Of a stretch of DNA of 64,000 nt, positions 21,701 to 34,322 are shown in pieces (the first letter of the stretch is position 1; each line of letters opens with the position of its first letter). A program made the translations under genes and the position numbers. Under the pieces are notes generated by a model. That model made no database searches. It was not told the origin of the DNA and saw only the letters and a program-made list of their open reading frames with translations. The stretch is taken from NCBI GenBank assembly GCA_948144175.1, contig CANXME010000532.1, positions 253,001 to 317,000 of the forward strand, written 5' to 3'. Source of the stretch: Closterium sp. NIES-65 (lineage: Eukaryota > Streptophyta > Zygnematophyceae > Desmidiales > Closteriaceae).

Positions 21701-24623
21701 CCCCCCGGTAGACCCCCTCCCCCCTCAGGTTCCTGCCCCCTCAGGTGTGTCCCAGGTAGACGCCGTTGACCCGGTCGAGGTTACTGGTGACTCAGGTGCT
21801 GCTGCGGGTGCTGAGCCTGGGGGTGCTGACTCTGGGGGTGCTGTGCGCGGGGGTGCTGAGCCTGGGGGTGCTACTGCTGGGGGTGCTGGGCCTGAGGGTG
21901 CTACTGCGGAGGGTGCGGAGCCTGGGGGTGCTGAGCCGGGGGGTGCTGTGCCTGGACGTGCTGGGTCTGGGGGTGCTGGGTCGGGAGCTGCTGAGCCTGG
22001 GGGTGCTGAGCTGGGAGCTGCTGAGCCTGGGGGTGCTGCGTCTGGAGCTGGTGAGCCTGGGGTTTCTCCTGCTGCTGCGTCTCGCCGGGAGCCCCTCTCT
22101 CCACAGGAGCTGCGCGAGTGGTCCGCTCGCCGCTGGAGGCGTGCTGCTGAGTCTGGAGGTGCTGCTGGAGCTGGAGCTGGAGCTTCTTCGACCGTCGAGG
22201 GTGCGGGTGCTGCCGGTCCCGGAGCTGCTGGACCTGCGGGTCCTCCTGGAGCTGGAGCTGCTGAGGGCGTTGGTGCTAAGCCTACTGCTGTTGGTCCTGC
22301 CGCTGGAGGTGTGGGTGGCGCTGGTGCTGTCGCTGAGGGTGCTGGTGCTGTCCCTGCTGAGTCTGGAGCTGCCGCGCGGCCTCGGCCGTACTTCGTTCCG
22401 CTCCTGCAGCAGGTTCTTGGTCTTTCTCCTCCAGTAGAGGGTCCACCGCCTGTCCAGTCGTAGTCCCTGCTGGAGCCTTCCTCTCCACTGCCTGCTCCCT
22501 CTCCTTACACTGGTCCTACTGGAGGTCTTGCTGAGCGTCGTGAGCCTGCGTCTCGTCCCGCGTCGCCTGTTTGTGCTGCTCGCGCTAGTGGTCGCATTTC
22601 GCGTCAGCGTCCTCCTCCTGTCCCTGGCAAGCACCGGATGTCTTTGCGTCCGTCCACTGCTCCTCTGCGTGCCCCTTTGCCTTCTCCTCCTGAGTCCTCT
22701 CTTCCTGCGCTTGCCGACCCTGAGTCGGACTCTCTTCGTGCTGCCAGTCCTACTATCACGCGTCTGCTTGCTACTGTCGTCACTGACCCCTCTTTTGAGT
22801 CCACTGCTGCGTCTGCTCTAGTCGCTGAGCTCGTCGACTTTGCTGCTCGCTGTCGTCTCGACTACGCTGCTAGTCTTGTTACTGAGTCTGCGCCTGTCTG
22901 TCCTCCGTCCGTCGGGGGTGAGTGTGCTCTTGGCACGGACGTCCTAGAGGACAGGCAGGAGGAGTTACAGTGTCTAGCGGCTGCTTCACCTCATCTCGCG
23001 TCTGTACTGCTTGCCCCTGAGGGAGACCCGGATGCACTAGACATCCCGAATCCGCGTTCTTACGCGGAGGCCGTAGAGGGTCCCTACTCCTCTCAGTGGC
23101 AGGCAGCTATGGATGCAGAGATGGCTTCCTGGAAGTCCACAGGCACCTACGTTGACGCGGTTCCCCCTCCTGGGGCGAACATCGTCAGTGGCATGTGGAT
23201 CTTCAGGGTGAAGCGGCCGCCGGGCTCTCCACCTGTCTTCAAGGCACGGTACGTTGCTCGTGGCTTCAGTCAGCGGCAGGGAGTTGACTACTTTCAGACC
23301 TTCTCTCCCACCCCGAAGATGACTACTCTTCGGGTGCTGCTGCACATAGCCGCTCAGCGCGACTACGAGCTTCACTCTCTCGACTTCAGCACTGCGTTCT
23401 TGCAGGGTAGCCTGCACGAGGAGATCTGGCTTCGCCGTCCACCTGGCTTCACTGGGACTTTCCCTCCTGGCACCCAGTGGAGCCTCCGACGGCCAGTCTA
23501 CGGTCTCCGCCAGGCACTGCGTGAGTGGCACGACACACTGAGGACTACGCTTGCGGCTCTTGGGTTTGCTCCTTCTACTGCTGACCCGTCGCTGTTTCTT
23601 CGCACCGACACTTCCCTGCCGCCGTTCTACATCCTCGTGTACGTCGACGACTTGGTCTTTGCCACAGCGGACACTGCTGGACTCGCCTACGTGAAGTCCG
23701 AGCTGCAGAAGAGACACACGTGCACAGACCTGGGTGAACTACGCAGCTACCTTGGCTTGCAGATCACTCAGGACAGAGCACGCCGCACCATTACCTTGAC
23801 TGAGTCACACATGGTGCAGCAGGTCCTTCAGCGCTTCGGCTTCACGTACTCCTCGCCTCAGGCCACTCCTCTGCCTACTCGCCACTCACTCTCAGCTCTG
23901 CCTTCGGATGAGTCCGTAGAGTCGAGTGGTCCGTATGCAGAGCTTGTTGGCTGCCTCATGTACCTGATGACCTGCACACGACCTGACCTTGCATACCCTC
24001 TGAGCATTCTTGCACGCTATGTTGCTCCTGGGAGACACAGACCAGAGCACATGGCTGTAGCGAAGAGGGTATTGCGCTACCTGTGCAGTACGTCAGGCAT
24101 GGGGCTAGTGCTTGGAGGGCGGAGTCCAGTGGTCCTTACCGGCCACGCGGACGCTTCTTGGGCTGACGACCAGGCTACGCAGCGGTCGTCACAGGGTTAC
24201 ACCTTCAGCCTTGGTTCCGGCTCTGTCTCGTGGCGGTCTACTCGCTCGTCTTCGGTTCTCGGCTCCAGTTGTGAGGCTGAGATCTACGCCGGGGCCATGG
24301 CTGCACAGGAGCTTCGCTGGCTCACCTACCTGCTGACTGACCTTGGAGAGCCGCCTCGTTCTCCTCCAGTGCTGTATGTAGACAACAAGGCCATGCTGGC
24401 CTTGTGTCGAGAGCAGCGCTTGGAGCACAGAACGAAGCACATTGCTCTCCGCTACTTCCTTGCTCGTGAGCTGCAGCAGCGTGGTCAGTTGCGACTTGCG
24501 TACGTGGCCTCTGAGGCCAACACTGCTGATGTGTTCACCAAGGCACTCGCGCCTTGTGACCATCAGCGCTTTTGCACCCAGCTGGGTCTTGTGCCTGTCT
24601 TGCCTCACTTGCTCTCCTCTTGA
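18726..24623 (+). pseudogene. C2 gag-pol, nearly complete, two in-frame stops
   Basis: Gag begins MATPNVLAFDAEG at 18726, a start shared with C1 and C3. A Gly-rich tract (about 19500-19740) precedes the knuckle CTYVLRSGDRAGEQCGGAHATQRC. Then come protease (TLDSGASRSFF), integrase zinc region (HHRLGHPS), integrase core (VVDDYSRY, HSDRGGEFSS, NGIAERR), the GGAEP-type linker (about 21800-22080), reverse transcriptase (ARGFSQRQGVDYFQTFSP, YVDD near 23643) and RNase H (GHADASWADDQ, VDNKAML) to the stop at 24623. It is broken by TAG at 20823-20825 and TAG at 22461-22463; C1 and C3 have CAG at the second site. Near 19175 it lacks the CAKN residues kept in C1 and C3 without losing frame. Two base changes separate it from an open reading frame. 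Confidence 0.93.
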
Positions 24624-24806
24624 CTTCACTTGTACTGTGACATATATATATACCTGCTCTTGCTTGTCTAGTTTTATATATATGTCTGTACTCCTGCATG
24701 TGAACTGGCCTCTGGCCCTGCTCTTGTGCTCGGACTGTGTGGTGACTTTGTGATCCACCCTGAGCTTGCTTTGCTTTGCTTGACTGGTCTTGTGACCCCT
24801 TGTTCT

Positions 24807-24827
24807 CCCCCACTTTGCCTATGGGGG
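24807..24827 (+). other. Conserved stem-loop before the copia 3' LTR (C2 copy)
   Basis: CCCCCA (24807-24812), a 9-nt loop, TGGGGG (24822-24827), two bases from the 3' LTR. The 3' arm is the only G-rich tract there and is the likely polypurine primer. The same arrangement is at 5267-5287 (C1), 35733-35753 (C3) and 30076-30096 (C4, with a different loop). Confidence 0.7.
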
Positions 24828-24829
24828 TG

Positions 24830-24961
24830 TGTGAAACATTATATGTGTTATGCTTGTGTAGGCTACAGTGGGTTAGCCTATAGGGGGTACACAATTCTAG
24901 GGTTTCCTACTTGTACTCATTTCACTGCTAGTTCATTCATTCCTGTTCGCTTATTCTCACA
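24830..24961 (+). repeat. 3' LTR of C2 (132 bp)
   Basis: TGTGAAAC...TTCTCACA. It has the same length as the 5' copy, with two base differences. Confidence 0.96.
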
Positions 24962-24966
24962 CGAAC

Positions 24967-25217
24967 ATTATATAGCGAAACTATAGTGGTAACGGTAATG
25001 GTCGCGCGACGAGCCTGGGACTGAGGTTGGGAAAGTGTCGAAGCGTAGGCCCGGAGCGCGGGTTACCAGCCGAGCCGTGAGGTCGGGATGCGATGTGCGA
25101 AAAGGGCGGGATGATGAATGATGCGATGGTCGCGAGTGGTAACGGTGCTGACTGAGGTGCTATAGTGATGTACGCGTTGAGGAGGGACGAGAAGTAGGGA
25201 AAGGGAATTTCCTTTCA
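24967..25217 (-). repeat. 5' LTR of G2, outer part (split by C2)
   Basis: This continues the LTR interrupted at 17418. With the 80-base part it makes 331 bp, against 332 bp for the 3' LTR. The G2 target duplication GTGGT follows at 25218-25222, about 330 bp from the LEA start codon. Confidence 0.93.
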
Positions 25218-25222
25218 GTGGT

Positions 25223-25547
25223 ACAATTTCCCTCAAATGTACCGACTATCACCCTCGAACAGAACAATCGAGCATGCAGGCAATTGCGCGTCCAACACGT
25301 GGAGCCCTCGCAGCAGTTCCGCGGACTGACTGGCGGACTAGAGGCCAAGCCACGGTGCATGGCTGCCTCGGTTCACGCCACGAAGCGCGCAATGTGGCGC
25401 GCCTTCCATTGCCTCATAGAAATTAGAGGCCGCCCTTGGTATTATATGCTCGTCACAAGCTGCTCTCTTCTCTCATCGCCTTCACTCGGTCCTTTGCTTC
25501 TTTTGCCATTTTCTTTTCTCGCAATCCAGTAATCCCTCTCAGCAAGA
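25223..25547 (+). promoter_or_regulatory. Upstream region of the LEA gene
   Basis: About 325 bp between the G2 target duplication and the LEA start. A TATA-like string (GTATTATATGC near 25438-25448) lies about 100 bp before the ATG, followed by a pyrimidine-rich stretch (25460-25520) that fits a 5'UTR. Any promoter element farther upstream has been moved 20 kb away by G2. Confidence 0.4.
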
Positions 25548-26777
25548 ATGGCTCACGCACTGACCGTCTACGTGGCCGTCGCGCCCGTGGCTGCCGCCTT
25601 CCCTTCTCTCGCCGCGGCGGGACGCTCCCGCGGCGGCCTTTGTGTGCGCCCGTCGCGCCTAGTCGCTGCGAGGCGCCTCCCCGCATTGAAGATCTCCGCC
25701 AAGTCGCAAGACGAGTTCGTAAGTCGCAGAATATTGAAAGATACTGAATCGGTTCCGGCGCGTTTGTTGTGTGCAGCAACACATGTCACAATGAAAAAGC
25801 ATCATCCGAGTCTCACATTGTACGTCACTTCCCGGCAAATCCCTTTTCCTGTATTGCAGATTGAAGACCGCAAGGAGCGCGCGGAGCGGCAGGCGCAGGA
25901 TCTGAAAGGACGTCTCGAGCACGCGCAGGACCGCGGGGAAAAGGCGAGCGAAGAGTTCCGCAGCGAGGCGCAGCGGATGGGCGAGCAGGCATGGGATCAG
26001 GCGGAGCACGCTGGGGAAGGCTTCCAGTCCCAGGCTCAGAGGACGGGGGAGAAGGCGCAGGAGAAAGGGCGCGAGGCGGGGCAGTGGGCGCAGGACACGG
26101 GGGAGAGCATCCTGAGCGCGGGACAGAGGTCCGCGGAGCAGGCGCGGGAGAGGTTTGAGGAGCAGCGCGAGAAGGCTGCCCGCGCGGGGGATGATGCGCG
26201 CACCAAGGCCTCCGAGGCCGCGGACAGGCTGAAGCAGAACACGCAGGAAAGCTGGGACCAGACCAAGGAAGCTGGGGAGAAGGTTCGTGGCCGCGCAGGG
26301 GAAATCGGGGAGAACCTGCGCGACCAGGCGCGTGATGCTGCGCGCAGGGGGCAGGAGACAGGGGAGGAAGCGAAGGAGCAGGCGGAGGGGCTGATGGGTC
26401 ACGCCAAGGAGGGCATTATGGGCGCGGTTGAGACCGTGCAGGAAGGCCTGCACGAGGGCTTTGAGCGCATCCGACACATGGGCGAGGAGATCACTGAGAA
26501 CGTGACTAAAACGAAGGACGCGGCTGGGGAGAGGGTGTCGGGCGCTGTGGAGAGCGTGAAGGGGACTGTGGGTGATGCACAGAGCAGGATCAATGAGGGT
26601 GCGGAGAGGCTGATGGGCGAGGCGGAGGAGCGTGGCGAGCGCGCTTCGGATGATCTGCACAGTGCGCAGGAGGATTTGAAGGAGGGGGCGAGGAAGGCGG
26701 AGGAGACGGGGAAGGGGGCTGTGCACCAGGGGGAGCGCAAGGTGGGGGAGGTCACTGACGACATCACGAGGATGTGA
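25548..26777 (+). CDS. LEA (group 3, LEA_4-like) protein with a predicted plastid transit peptide
   Basis: Two exons, 25548-25718 and 25860-26777, join in phase 0 to give 362 residues. The intron (25719-25859, GTAAGT...TTGCAG) is 141 bp. Exon 1 encodes an N-terminus rich in Ala, Arg and Ser with almost no acidic residues (ending PALKISAKSQDEF), which looks like a plastid transit peptide. Exon 2 is wholly hydrophilic, rich in Ala, Glu, Lys, Arg, Gln and Gly, without Cys or Trp clusters. It has degenerate 11-residue repeats of the type AQ..GE.A.E.G, predicted to form amphipathic helix on drying. LEA proteins of this class protect membranes and enzymes under desiccation or cold. The C-terminal third keeps the pattern (ERASDDLHSAQEDLKEGARKAEE). 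It has the opposite strand to UFM1, tail to tail. The intron has no in-frame stop, so a retained form would add 47 residues. Confidence 0.85.
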   Translation: MAHALTVYVAVAPVAAAFPSLAAAGRSRGGLCVRPSRLVAARRLPALKISAKSQDEFVSRRILKDTESVPARLLCAATHVTMKKHHPSLTLYVTSRQIPFPVLQIEDRKERAERQAQDLKGRLEHAQDRGEKASEEFRSEAQRMGEQAWDQAEHAGEGFQSQAQRTGEKAQEKGREAGQWAQDTGESILSAGQRSAEQARERFEEQREKAARAGDDARTKASEAADRLKQNTQESWDQTKEAGEKVRGRAGEIGENLRDQARDAARRGQETGEEAKEQAEGLMGHAKEGIMGAVETVQEGLHEGFERIRHMGEEITENVTKTKDAAGERVSGAVESVKGTVGDAQSRINEGAERLMGEAEERGERASDDLHSAQEDLKEGARKAEETGKGAVHQGERKVGEVTDDITRM

Positions 26778-27240
26778 GGTCATTTTTCGTTTATGTGGTG
26801 TGGTGTGGGGAGAGTTGGCTGGGAGTTTGTATAGTCCTTGCCTAGTCTTTATGGCTGGATAATACGGTATTGCTCTGTACATGTGCCTGTGTAAATATAT
26901 GTCTGGTCTGGCTGGACCTTAGTGTATGGATTTATACAGCACATCTTCAAAGCTCCAAGCCTGCTGTTCTGGCCAGACAGGAATGTCAGTGCATTACTCC
27001 TTTACAGGAGATAGGATAGTTGCCCCTTCAGCTGCAATATGATACAACAAACTTCAATGTTCCAGAGTTCAGGCTGTTTCAACAGTGTAGAGAGGTGCAT
27101 CAACACATTAGAATGGTAGCTTTGTACTATACCGAATAAAGAAATAATCTCCTCCTACGCTCGCATGTGACAATACAATGTGTTACTCTTCATTAGCAAT
27201 TACAAAACACTACAACCGCACCAGGTCCCACGTTCAATGC
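26778..27240. other. Spacer between convergent LEA and UFM1 genes
   Basis: 463 bp of AT-richer sequence that must hold both 3'UTRs. A TGTAA string at 26890-26894 is a candidate green-algal poly(A) signal for LEA. I see no other gene. Confidence 0.5.
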
Positions 27241-29051
<1,811 letters not shown>

Positions 29052-29294
29052 GATTCAGCAAGACCCTCAGGAAAACTGCTCTGCTCGTACGACTTGGGAG
29101 TTGCTGATTCGATCAATGTGTGAAGCTTCTGCGTGGAGGCTGCAGTTGCGGGAACTTCGAGGTATCGCGAAAGCCGAAGTAGAAGTGGGGTGGTGGGTGA
29201 TAGATTGGAGCTGAAGTGCGCGGGAACCTGTGAAATTTGGTTTGACTCCGTAGAGGAATTATTCCAGCACTCCAGGTAGGTACTTCTTGACATT

Positions 29295-29636
29295 TGTTAT
29301 GAGTGCAATTGAGTGATTGAGCGAGAATTGCACTATCTAAGCAAGAGTACCATGAGCGAAGGCATGAGCGAAGAATATATAGCGAAGCTACAGTGGTAAC
29401 GGTAATGGACTGTGGTTGTCGCGCGACGGGCCTGGGACTGAGGTTTGGGGAAATGTCGAAGCGGAGGTCCGGAGCGCAGGTTACCCGCCGAGCCGTGAGG
29501 TCGGGGTGCGACATGCGAAGGTGGCGGGAGGATTGTCGATGCGAGGGTTGCGAGTGGTAACGGTGCTGACTGTGGTACTACAGTGGTGTACGCGCTGAAC
29601 GGGGACGCGAAGTAAGGAAAAGGAATTTTCCTTTCA
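29295..29636 (-). repeat. 3' LTR of G3 (342 bp)
   Basis: Plus-strand ends are TGTTATGAG and CCTTTCA, followed by a long C run (about 29640-29659) that is the polypurine tract on the element strand. It is homologous to the G2 LTR but clearly diverged. Confidence 0.9.
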
Positions 29637-29938
29637 CTACCCCCCCCCCCCCCCCCCACTTAAGGAGGTCCTCCTTACGAAAGCGCGTGTAGATACCTCA
29701 AGTTTCGGCTGCGCAGATACTCTGTGAGGACGGGGTGGTTTTCAACTCTGTCCAGGGGAACCCAGTTGTCTCCGGTGGGTGTACAGTCTTTCCAGCGTAT
29801 CAGGAACTCGATCCTTCGGGCTCCTCGAGGGTCACGAACTCTGTGGCTCAGAATTTTCTCGGGTGTGATGATTGGTTCAGTCGGCGGTCGTGTCATACTA
29901 GCTGGGTGATTACGTGGTAGTTGGCTTGTGGACGGAAT

Positions 29939-30073
29939 TGTTAGAATCTTAGGCAAGGATGAAATTGGACTATCGAGAGTTTGGTACAAAAGTATGACCT
30001 AAGGGGTTGTACCCTATAGTGAGTACCCCACTAAAGCCTACCCAAACTATAACATATAACTATATGTTTGACA
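29939..30073 (-). repeat. 3' LTR of C4 (135 bp)
   Basis: TGTTAGAATC...TATGTTTGACA, followed by the copia stem-loop at 30076-30096. It is similar in layout to the C1 and C3 LTRs but a distinct subfamily. Confidence 0.85.
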
Positions 30074-30267
30074 CACCCCCATAGGAAAAATGGGGGAGAA
30101 CAGAGGGTCACAAGGCCAGTCAGGAAGTGCAAAGCAAGCTCAGGTTAGATCACAACGTCACCACGCAGTCTGAGCACAAACAAAAAGGCCACAAGGCCAG
30201 TTCAGATGCAGAGATATATATGTAACAACTACAGCACAGTGATCTCTACCTAGCAGAGCAAGGAAAC

Positions 30268-30303
<36 letters not shown>

Positions 30304-30324
30304 AGATCACAGTACAAACAAAGT
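30074..30324 (-). repeat. AT-rich 3' tail of C4 with a TA microsatellite
   Basis: The region between the pol stop and the 3' LTR. It holds the conserved stem-loop and a (TA)n tract at about 30270-30300. Shorter AT tracts lie at the same place in C1, C2 and C3. Confidence 0.7.
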
Positions 30325-33300
30325 CTACAGCAAGTGAGGAAAAGTGGGCACAAGGCCTAACAAAGTGCAGAAACGCTGATGATCACCAGACGGAAGTGCC
30401 TTGGTGAATATATCAGCAGTGTTGGCCCGAGTGGCCACGTGAGCAAGATGAAGCTGACCACGCTGCTGCAACTCTCGAGCCAGAATGTAACGGAGAGCGA
30501 TGTGCTTCGTTCTGTGCTCCAGTCTGTGCTCCTCACACAAAGCAATGGCTGCCTTGTTGTCAACGTACAACACTGGAGGAGAACGAGGCCGCTCTCCCAA
30601 ATCGGTCAGCAGGTAGGTGAGCCAGCGTAACTCCTATGCAGCCATGGCTGTGGCGTAGATCTCAGCCTCACAACTGGACCTAAGAACAGAAGACGAGCGT
30701 GTAGAACGCCAAGAAACTGAACCAGAGCCAAGGCTGAAGGTGTAACCCTGTGACGACCGCTGCGTAGCCTGGTCGTTAACCCAAGAAGTGTCTGAGTGCC
30801 CAGTGAGGACAACTGGGCTCCGGCCTCCAAGCACGAGCCCCATGCCCGACGTACCGCACAAGTAGCGCAGTACCCTCTTCGCAGCATCCATGTGCATCTT
30901 TCGGTGCACACCAGGAGCCACGTAGCGAGCCAGAAGGCCAAGAGGGTACGCAAGGTCGAGTCGAGTGCAGGTCATCAGGTACATGAGGCAACCCACTAGC
31001 TCTGGATACGGGCCACTCGGCTCTACGGACTCGTCCGAAGGTGGAGCTGAGAGCGAGTGGCCTGTAGCCAGAGGAGTGTGCTGTGGCAAGGACCAGGTGA
31101 AGCCGAAGCGCTGAAGGACCTGCTGCACCATGTGTGACTGAGTCAGTGTGATGGTGCGGCGTGCTCTGTCCCGGGTGATCAGCAAGCCAAGGTAGCTGCG
31201 CAGTTCACCCAGGTCTGTGCACGTGTGTCTGTTCTGCAGCTCCGACTTCACCAGGGCAACAACCTCAGTGTCAGCAGTGGCAAAGACCAAATCGTCGACG
31301 TACACGAGGATGTAGAACGACGGCAGCAACGTGTCGGTGCACAGAAAAAGTGACGGGTCAGCAGTCGATAGAGCAAACCCAAGAGCCGCAAGTGTAGTCC
31401 TTAGTGTGTCGTGCCACGCACGTGGTGCCTTGCGGAGACCGTAGACTGGCCGCCGGAGGCTCCACTGGGTACCAGGAGGGAACGACCCAGTGAAGCCAGG
31501 AGGGCGGCGCAGCCAGATCTCCTCATGCAGGCTGCCCTATAAGAAAGCTGTGCTAAAGTCAAGAGAGTGAAGCTCGTAGTCACGCTGAGCGGCAACGTGC
31601 AGCAGCACCCGAAGAGTGGTCATCTTCGGGGTGGGGGAGAAGGTCTGAAAGAAGTCTACTCCCTCTCGCTGACTGAAACCTCGAGCAACGTAACGAGCCT
31701 TGAAGACAGGCGGAGAACCTGGCGGCCGCTTCACCCTGAAAATCCACATGCCACTGACGATGTTCGCCCTAGGAGGGGGAACCTCGTCAACACAAGTGCC
31801 TGTGGACTTCCAGGATGCCATCTCTGCGTCCATGGCTGTCTGGCACTGAGAGGAGTACTCACCTGCGATCGCCTCAGCGTAAGAGGGCGGGGTCGGGATG
31901 TCTGGAGCATCCGGGTCTCCCTTAAGGGCAAGCAGCATGGACACGAGATGAGGCGCAGCGGCTGCAAGACACCCAAGGTCCTCCTGCCTGTCCTCAAGGA
32001 CGTCCGTGCCAAGAGCACACTCACCCCCGACGGACGGAGGACAGACAGAGTCAAACTCAACAACAAGACTAGCGGCGTAGTCTAGACGACAGGCAGCAGC
32101 AAAGTCAACAAGCTCAGCAGCAAAGGCAGACGGAGCAGCAGACTCAAACGACGGGTCAGTGACAGCTGTGGCTAGCAGACGCGTAACAGTAGAGTGAGCA
32201 GCACGGGTGCGGTCAGACTCAAGCTCAGGAACGGTAGGCAAAGAAGACGCAGGAGGGGACGGCAGGGGAACACGCTGCGGAGGAGAGGAAGGACGACGAA
32301 CTATATGGTGGGTGCCGGGGACAGCGGGCTGACGCGAACGAGGAACATGACGACCGGAACTACGAGAACGGATAGGCGAGACAGGACGAGACGCAGGCTC
32401 ACGACGCTCAGTAAGACCCCCTGTCTGCTCAGTGTAAGGAGAAGGAGCAGGCAGCGGTTAGCCAGGCTGTAACGGAAGACCAGTAGACGAAGGGAGACTA
32501 AGAACCTGGCGAAGCACCGAGTCAGGCGGTGGCTGAGACGACGGGGACGGTGGAGCGAAGAACAGGGGCGGCTGTGCACTGCCACCAACACCATCACCTC
32601 CAGCACCCCTAGCAGCTCTAGCACCTCCAGCAACTCTAGAACCCTCAGCGCCAGCTCCTCTAGGACCAGCTCCACCAGCAGCAGCACCCCCAGAACCAGC
32701 ACCTCCAGTCCCAGGGTCTCCAGCCTCAGTGTATCCCGCAGCAGCACCCCCAGACCCAGGGTCTCCAGCAGCAGAACCCTTAGACTCAGCAGCACCTCCA
32801 GCCCCAGCAGCTCGAGTACCTCCAGTACGAGCACCTCCGGGACCAGCACCACTCCCAGCTCCAGTGACGACAGCAGAAATACCTCCAGCGGCAGAGCCTC
32901 GAACTCCAGAAGCGCGACCCTGACGGCGACCGTACCAATCGTGCAGCTGCTGTGAGGTGAGAGGCACACGCGGACAAAGGCGGCTACTCTAGGGAGACCG
33001 TGCAACAGCAGACTCAGAACCCTCAGCGTCAGCACCCGCAGCAGCTCCAGAACCTCCAACGCCAGCACCCGTAGCAGCTCCAGAACCTCCAGCGCCAGCA
33101 CCCGCAGCAGCTCCAGAACCTCCAGCGCGAGTACCCGCAGCAGCTCCAGAACCTCCAGCTCTAGCTGTCAGAATATTATCTTATTGTTCTAGCCTGTAGT
33201 GGGGTGCTCTATAGCGAGTACAACCCTTCTAGGGTTTGCTATTTGTATCCTCATTCTTGCTAGTTCAATCCTCTTTCTTTCTTCTAATTTTGTCACTAGC

Positions 33301-34317
33301 ACCCTCAGCAGCTCCAGACTCCGCACCCCCAGGCTCCGCACCTCCACGTTCAGCACCCCCAGGCTCCGCACCCCCAGGCTCAGCACCCCCAAGCTCAGCA
33401 CCCCCAAGCTCAGCACCCCCAGAAGCAGCACCCCGAGCAGGACCACCCTCAGCAGAACCTGAGTCACCAGTGACCTCAAACGGTGCAGTCAAGGGAGGAG
33501 GGTCTACCTAAGACACACCTGAAGGAGCAGGACCGGAAGTGGGGAAGGGGTCTACCTGGGGAGCACCTGGAGCGAGGAAGAGCGGCGGGGGGGGGGGAGA
33601 GGGGCAGTGCGGTAGGGGAAGAGACGGTAAAAGGGAACCGACTCGTCGAACGTGACGTCCTGAGAGGAGAAGACACGGCGCGAGGTGGGGTGGTAAAACT
33701 GCCAACCAGGCGCGTTAGGGACAAAGCCAAGGAAGACACAGGGAACAGCGCGGGCGGAGAGCTTGTCCGCATTGGTATCGTAGACAAAGGTATGAGCACC
33801 CCAGACCCGGAAACGTGACGCATCGCCAACCTTCCCCGTCCACAACAGTGTGGGCGAGGTCTCCGGCAAGGAGACACGGGGCCAGAGGTTGAGCTGAAGC
33901 GCGGCGTACCGGACCGCAAACGGCCACAGAAAATGGGGGGCAGCCGCATGGATCATGGAGGTACGAGCGCCCTCCATGACTAAGCCAATGCGGCGCTCAG
34001 CAACCCCATTATGTTGCGGAGAGGCCGGAAGCGTGAACGACTGGGTGATGCCGTGTTCCTCATAGAAGGCTGCCAAGAGGTCGGAGGAAAACTCACCACC
34101 TCTGTCAGAGTGCAGACGCAGGACGGGAAACTCCGTCCCGAACCGCTCGCGGAGCTGGAGACGAGCAGCGCGAATCCAAGGGATCAAAATATTATGGACC
34201 TCACCCTTGGTGCGCAAGGGGAAGACCGTGGTGTAACGCGTGTAGTCGTCGACGACCAGCAGGAAGTACCGCTCGTGGCCCTGTCCACGGACGCGGGCTG
34301 GGCCCCACACGTCCAAG
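30325..34317 (-). pseudogene. C4 pol remnant: integrase, linker, reverse transcriptase, RNase H
   Basis: Minus strand. Integrase core (about 34300-33600) with VVDDYTRYTTVF and LHSDRGGEFSS; a GGAEP-type linker (33460-33300, interrupted by the solo LTR, resuming to 32300); the N-terminal part of RT (32241-31537, ARGFSQREGVDFFQTFSP); RT palm with YVDD near 31300; RNase H to the stop at 30325. Stops and small indels separate the pieces, for example TAA-type breaks near 31540 and 30630. It is diverged from C1-C3, so it is an older member of the family. Confidence 0.88.
33166..33295 (+). repeat. Copia solo LTR inside C4
   Basis: 130 bp, TGTCAGAATATT...TTTTGTCA, with a perfect 5-bp target duplication CTAGC (33161-33165 and 33296-33300). 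It shares the central TTCTAGGGTTT and TAGTTCA blocks with the C2 LTR but has no internal region. It was left by recombination between the LTRs of a former full element. Confidence 0.88.
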
Positions 34318-34322
34318 TGGAG

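Larger units (their letters stand above)
17419..24961 (+). mobile_element. Ty1/copia element C2, complete, nested in the G2 5' LTR
   Basis: 7543 bp with two 132-bp LTRs that differ at two bases by eye. A perfect 5-bp target duplication CGAAC lies at 17414-17418 and 24962-24966. Order: 5' LTR (17419-17550), primer site TGGTATAGAGCGGG (17551-17564), GC-rich leader, gag-pol, AT-rich tail, stem-loop, 3' LTR. It is oriented against G2. Confidence 0.96.
4737..25217 (-). mobile_element. Ty3/gypsy chromovirus G2, complete, with two nested copia insertions
   Basis: The element is bounded by 332-bp-class LTRs and by a perfect 5-bp target duplication GTGGT (4732-4736 and 25218-25222). After removing the two nested copia elements its own length is about 5.5 kb. 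Minus-strand order: 5' LTR (25217-24967, then 17418-17339), primer site, gag (17223-15979), -1 frameshift signal, pol (from 16087), polypurine tract (about 5086-5069), 3' LTR (5068-4737). The LTRs differ at roughly 9 positions by eye. Gag and pol are otherwise open, so G2 was probably competent until C1 and C2 landed in it. Confidence 0.95.
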
